Of a stretch of DNA of 35,784 bases, positions 33,388-35,784 are shown piece after piece. The first letter of the stretch is position 1, and each line of letters starts with the position of its first letter. Position numbers and translations under genes: made by a program. The stretch is from Bacteroidota bacterium (lineage in GTDB: Bacteria; Bacteroidota; Bacteroidia; Bacteroidales; WCHB1-69): positions 1-35,784 of the forward strand of contig JAGDMF010000025.1 of the NCBI GenBank assembly GCA_017860455.1. The letters run 5' to 3'. Under the pieces are notes generated by a model. It had not been told where the DNA came from. It searched no databases and saw nothing but the letters and a program-made list of their open reading frames with translations.

Positions 33388-33936
33388 ATGAAAAGAATAG
33401 TTGTACTTATATTTTTTACTTTAATCTTATTTTCCAATCTCTTATTGAAGGCACAGGAAAGAGAGCATCCATTCTTTATTGGGATTAATCCTTCTATTAC
33501 TGTAGAGCCCTACTATCTTAAAAATGAGATGGATATCAATATTTTTCCTATCGTTTTTCAACAAAAGATTTGTACAAGAGTGGATTACAGAATCACAACA
33601 ATATTAAATCTTGGGTTACGTCAGGCAAAAAATGAGATCAGTCATATCGGCGTTCAGGGTTCTTTTCCTATATATATTTTCAAACAAAAAATTTCCAATA
33701 CGCCATCAAAAGGATTATATATTGCGCCTGGTGTAGGTTTTACTCGTAATTTAATTGAAAAACACACCAATTTTGGGCTTTGGGCTGAACCGGGATACAG
33801 TTTTGTATTTGAGGATCTTTTTGCAATAACCATTGGCGTTCAATTCGGAGCCACCCATTTCAGATATGATACCGGAGTAAAAAAATGGGGTTCCCATTTC
33901 GGAATAAAAATCATTATCGGGCAATGGTTTTCGTAA
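33388..33936 (+). CDS. Small outer-membrane beta-barrel-like protein
   Basis: 182 residues with an N-terminal signal peptide (about 1-22, ending LLKAQ). The mature part has alternating hydrophobic strands and glycine/aromatic turns (IGINPSITVEPYYL, GLYIAPGVGFTRN, GLWAEPGYSFVF, GVQFGATHFRYD) and ends in FS after a final strand, close to the aromatic C-terminal signature of outer-membrane proteins. This suggests an eight-strand barrel of the OmpW/OprF-like size. No specific family is recognised. It stands alone between repeat-rich gaps, with its own -7 box. Confidence 0.72.
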   Translation: MKRIVVLIFFTLILFSNLLLKAQEREHPFFIGINPSITVEPYYLKNEMDINIFPIVFQQKICTRVDYRITTILNLGLRQAKNEISHIGVQGSFPIYIFKQKISNTPSKGLYIAPGVGFTRNLIEKHTNFGLWAEPGYSFVFEDLFAITIGVQFGATHFRYDTGVKKWGSHFGIKIIIGQWFS

Positions 33937-34005
33937 ATCGGATCCGATTAAATCCGCTTTCTATATAATACGAAAGTATTTATTGTCTAATTTTTCTCTC
34001 ATTTA

Positions 34006-34125
34006 TGAATTAAACAGGAACACAGTGTTTCACAGTGTTATAAGGTGTATCACAGTGTTGTATTTAGCAATTTTTCATTTGCTAATTTGCTAATTTACTA
34101 ATTTACTAATTTGCTAATTTGCTAA
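34006..34125. repeat. CACAGAG/CACTGTG block copy 2 and TTTGCTAA octamer array
   Basis: 34006-34060 repeats the AGGAACACAGTGTTTCACAG motif found at 34650. 34078-34125 contains six 8-bp units TTTGCTAA or TTTACTAA, directly before the -7 box of the next gene at 34133-34140. Confidence 0.85.
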
Positions 34126-34132
34126 TTTATAT

Positions 34133-34140
34133 TATCTTTG
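34133..34140 (+). promoter_or_regulatory. -7 box TATCTTTG
   Basis: Matches TAnnTTTG, 25 bases before ATG 34166; the octamer array ends 7 bases upstream, so it could set the -33 spacing. Confidence 0.55.
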
Positions 34141-34165
34141 CCCTCGTTAATAAAATACTCACACC

Positions 34166-34564
34166 ATGAATTATTCAACGTTTTTAAGAGAGGTAACGAC
34201 ACAATTACTGGTAAAAGATCATTTAGAGATTATTGAATCCCATTTTTCTATTGATTATTTGGCTCATTCTAATGGGAAAACGTATAAAGGACACGATTTT
34301 GTCAAACAGTTCACCAAATCATTACGCAAATCGATCTCCGAATTAAAGCTATTATCTACTGAGATGATCCACGAAAGTGAAGGATATGTAACATGGCAGC
34401 GAACATTTACGGGGATTCATCAGGCTTCCATGAAAGGGATTCCTCCCTCTTTGAAAAAAGTAAAATGGAGTGAAATGGTGGTTTCCAGAATCGAAAATGA
34501 AAAAATGATCGAAGAGTGGGTTCAATCAGATTTACCTTTTCAGTTAATGATAAAGAATATGTAA
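34166..34564 (+). CDS. SnoaL/NTF2-like protein
   Basis: 132 residues, the usual size of a SnoaL-like alpha+beta barrel. The segment FSIDYLAHSNGKTYKGHDFVKQF (spanning about 27-50) and the closing strands VTWQRTFTGIH and ENEKMIEEWVQSD match polyketide-cyclase-like or ester-cyclase proteins, including the aspartate and histidine positions often lining the cavity. Members range from catalytic cyclases to ligand-binding proteins, and neighbours give no clue. It is transcribed alone and lies between repeat arrays. Confidence 0.75.
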   Translation: MNYSTFLREVTTQLLVKDHLEIIESHFSIDYLAHSNGKTYKGHDFVKQFTKSLRKSISELKLLSTEMIHESEGYVTWQRTFTGIHQASMKGIPPSLKKVKWSEMVVSRIENEKMIEEWVQSDLPFQLMIKNM

Positions 34565-34574
34565 AATCTGCGTC

Positions 34575-34598
34575 ATCGGCGTTCTATAAAAGACTAAT
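34575..34598. repeat. 24-bp dispersed repeat, copy 1
   Basis: The segment from 34575 (ATCGGCGTTCTATAAAAGAC...) is repeated exactly at 35069-35092. Both copies follow an AATC-TGCGT or ATCCGTGTT sequence, so the duplicated unit may be somewhat longer but diverged. Confidence 0.85.
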
Positions 34599-34643
34599 GA
34601 CAAATGACGAAAGTTATTATTGTTTGATTTTTCGCTCTTTTAG

Positions 34644-34790
34644 TGAATCAAACAGGAACACAGAGTTTCGCAGTGTTAGAATGTGTTTCACAGTGTAAAT
34701 GTATCCAAAAATAAATCAATTATCACTGTGTTCCATTGAGCATCCACTGAGTTCCACTGTGATCATTTCTAAGAAAAATTTTTTTAATTT
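34644..34790. repeat. CACAGAG/CACTGTG repeat block, copy 3
   Basis: Related to 33158-33290 and 34006-34060; includes CAAACAGGAACACAGAG and CACTGTGATCATTTCTAA. No coding frame is supported between 34565 and 35111. Confidence 0.7.
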
Positions 34791-34822
34791 GCTCATTTAC
34801 AATTTTTTAATTTAATTTTCTT

Positions 34823-34935
34823 CTATTGAAAATAGTGTTAATTGCCCTTTTTCTCTATTGACAAAAGTGTTATTTGTCATTTATCTCTATTTGCAAAAGT
34901 GTTAATTGGCTTTTATCTCTATTTGGAATAGAGAT
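34823..34935. repeat. 32-bp tandem repeat, about 3.5 units
   Basis: CTATTG or CTATTT starts units at 34823, 34855, 34887 and 34919, exactly 32 bp apart. Each of the first three continues with AGTGTTAATTG or AGTGTTATTTG. Read on the minus strand the units contain CAAATAG and CCAAT, vaguely similar to the 21-bp array at 517-733. Confidence 0.85.
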
Positions 34936-35068
34936 AATGTAAGTTTGAAATATATTATAACATCTGAATTTAATCTTAATAACTAAAAAATGGAACACTG
35001 ATTAATCGGATGCTTTGCAACACAGATTAAAACAGATCCGTTTAAATCCGCGATTGAAAATCCGTGTT

Positions 35069-35092
35069 ATCGGCGTTCTATAAAAGACTAAT
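35069..35092. repeat. 24-bp dispersed repeat, copy 2
   Basis: Identical to 34575-34598. Confidence 0.85.
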
Positions 35093-35111
35093 TATGATGG
35101 AAATAGGCCTT

Positions 35112-35576
35112 CTAATACTTCATTTCAATTTCTAATTGTTTGCCACTCTCTTTTGCTTTTTTATCCAATCCATGACCTAAAGCTATACCAATTGCCATTC
35201 CGATGGGTAAACCTATTCCAAACATACCCATATTATCTAAAACAGTCCCCATTGATATTCCTATAGGTACTCCAAAAACGGTCATTCCGATAGCTAACCA
35301 TAAGTTCATATAGTAATTTTTAGGAACCATCTTTAATTCTTGTTCCAATCTCTTTAAAATGAGGGTCTGTTTTTGTCTAACTAATTTATAAAAATCAACA
35401 TTTCCACAAGGAAACTCGTTTAATTCCTCTATCTGATTATTAATAAAAGTGATGATCTCATCAGAAAGATTTTTACTTTTAAGGATCTCGATCAACGCCA
35501 AAAACTGATTCCAAAGTTTATTTTTAACTTCTTTACCTGTTACATTTTCTTTTGTTACTAAAGGGATAATTTCCAT
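35112..35576 (-). CDS. Small membrane protein with glycine-zipper helices, unknown function
   Basis: 154 residues. The N-terminal 85 residues are polar and helical, with a coiled-coil-like segment (about 60-85, LVRQKQTLILKRLEQELK). Two hydrophobic, glycine-rich helices follow (about 91-113 and 117-134, with GMFGIGLPIGMAIGIALGHG), then a charged tail. Glycine-zipper repeats of this kind mediate helix packing. No family is recognised. A minus-strand TATATTTG box (35609-35602) lies 25 bases before the ATG. It is next to a group II intron that ends about 110 bp upstream in the same orientation. Confidence 0.7.
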   Translation of the reverse strand: MEIIPLVTKENVTGKEVKNKLWNQFLALIEILKSKNLSDEIITFINNQIEELNEFPCGNVDFYKLVRQKQTLILKRLEQELKMVPKNYYMNLWLAIGMTVFGVPIGISMGTVLDNMGMFGIGLPIGMAIGIALGHGLDKKAKESGKQLEIEMKY

Positions 35577-35601
35577 TGATGATTTTTTGATTATGAATCT
35601 A

Positions 35602-35609
35602 CAAATATA
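35602..35609 (-). promoter_or_regulatory. -7 box TATATTTG for the small membrane protein gene
   Basis: Minus-strand match to TAnnTTTG, 25 bases before the ATG at 35576. Confidence 0.55.
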
Positions 35610-35687
35610 AGAAATATTTCAATATTTAATTTATTTTTATGCTCTTATAACTTTTTGATATCATTTGTGTCACTAAAAAATGGAACG

Positions 35688-35784
<97 letters not shown>

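Overview
The window is AT-rich with short gene spacing. Many genes are preceded by the Bacteroidota -7 element TAnnTTTG rather than by Shine-Dalgarno sequences. Together with a large TonB-dependent receptor, a PpiD-type chaperone, the long form of L25 and a long ATP synthase a subunit, this points to a Bacteroidota chromosome, probably an anaerobic or facultative Bacteroidales-like organism. That taxonomy is inferred from gene content and promoter type; no search was run.

Layout. 1-1350: the start of a short RHS-type protein leaving the window on the left, then about 1 kb of gene-poor DNA with a 21-bp tandem array and a GC-rich hairpin-rich patch. 1353-4455 (minus): an acyl-CoA operon (long-chain acyl-CoA synthetase, MaoC hydratase, FabG-type reductase), divergent from 4522-7725 (plus), an ABC exporter with a membrane metallophosphoesterase. 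7732-7940: three 59-bp hairpin repeats. 7946-12891 (minus): TonB-dependent receptor and PpiD. 13232-16703 (plus): rplY, panC, panD, gpmA, a GNAT protein. 16806-18864: atpB-atpE-atpF, with no delta or F1 genes following. 18908-21929: secreted protein, manA, a secreted YD-like repeat protein. 22182-23886: AAA/DUF4143 ATPase and a membrane protein. 23887-25582: accessory stretch with a GC-rich islet, a REP-associated (IS200-like) transposase, REP-like hairpin repeats and short-period arrays.

25583-33019 is the most notable block: DsrE2-like protein, TusA, MvhD-like protein, an HdrA with a GltD-type NAD(P)H oxidoreductase nested inside it, a second HdrA with a winged-helix-like C-terminal tail, and a QmoC-like HdrC/cytochrome-b membrane protein. 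There is no HdrB, AprAB or Sat. I read it as a Qmo-like membrane electron-transfer complex coupling NAD(P)H and quinone to a protein-persulfide sulfur relay. A perfect 16-bp Crp/Fnr-type palindrome lies upstream of the first gene. The substrate and direction of electron flow cannot be deduced from sequence.

33388-35576 holds small genes (outer-membrane beta-barrel, SnoaL-like protein, small membrane protein) separated by repeat-rich gaps. The right edge (about 35688 onward, minus strand) is the 3' end of a group II intron, with a complete 34-nt domain V; its reverse transcriptase, if present, lies outside the window.
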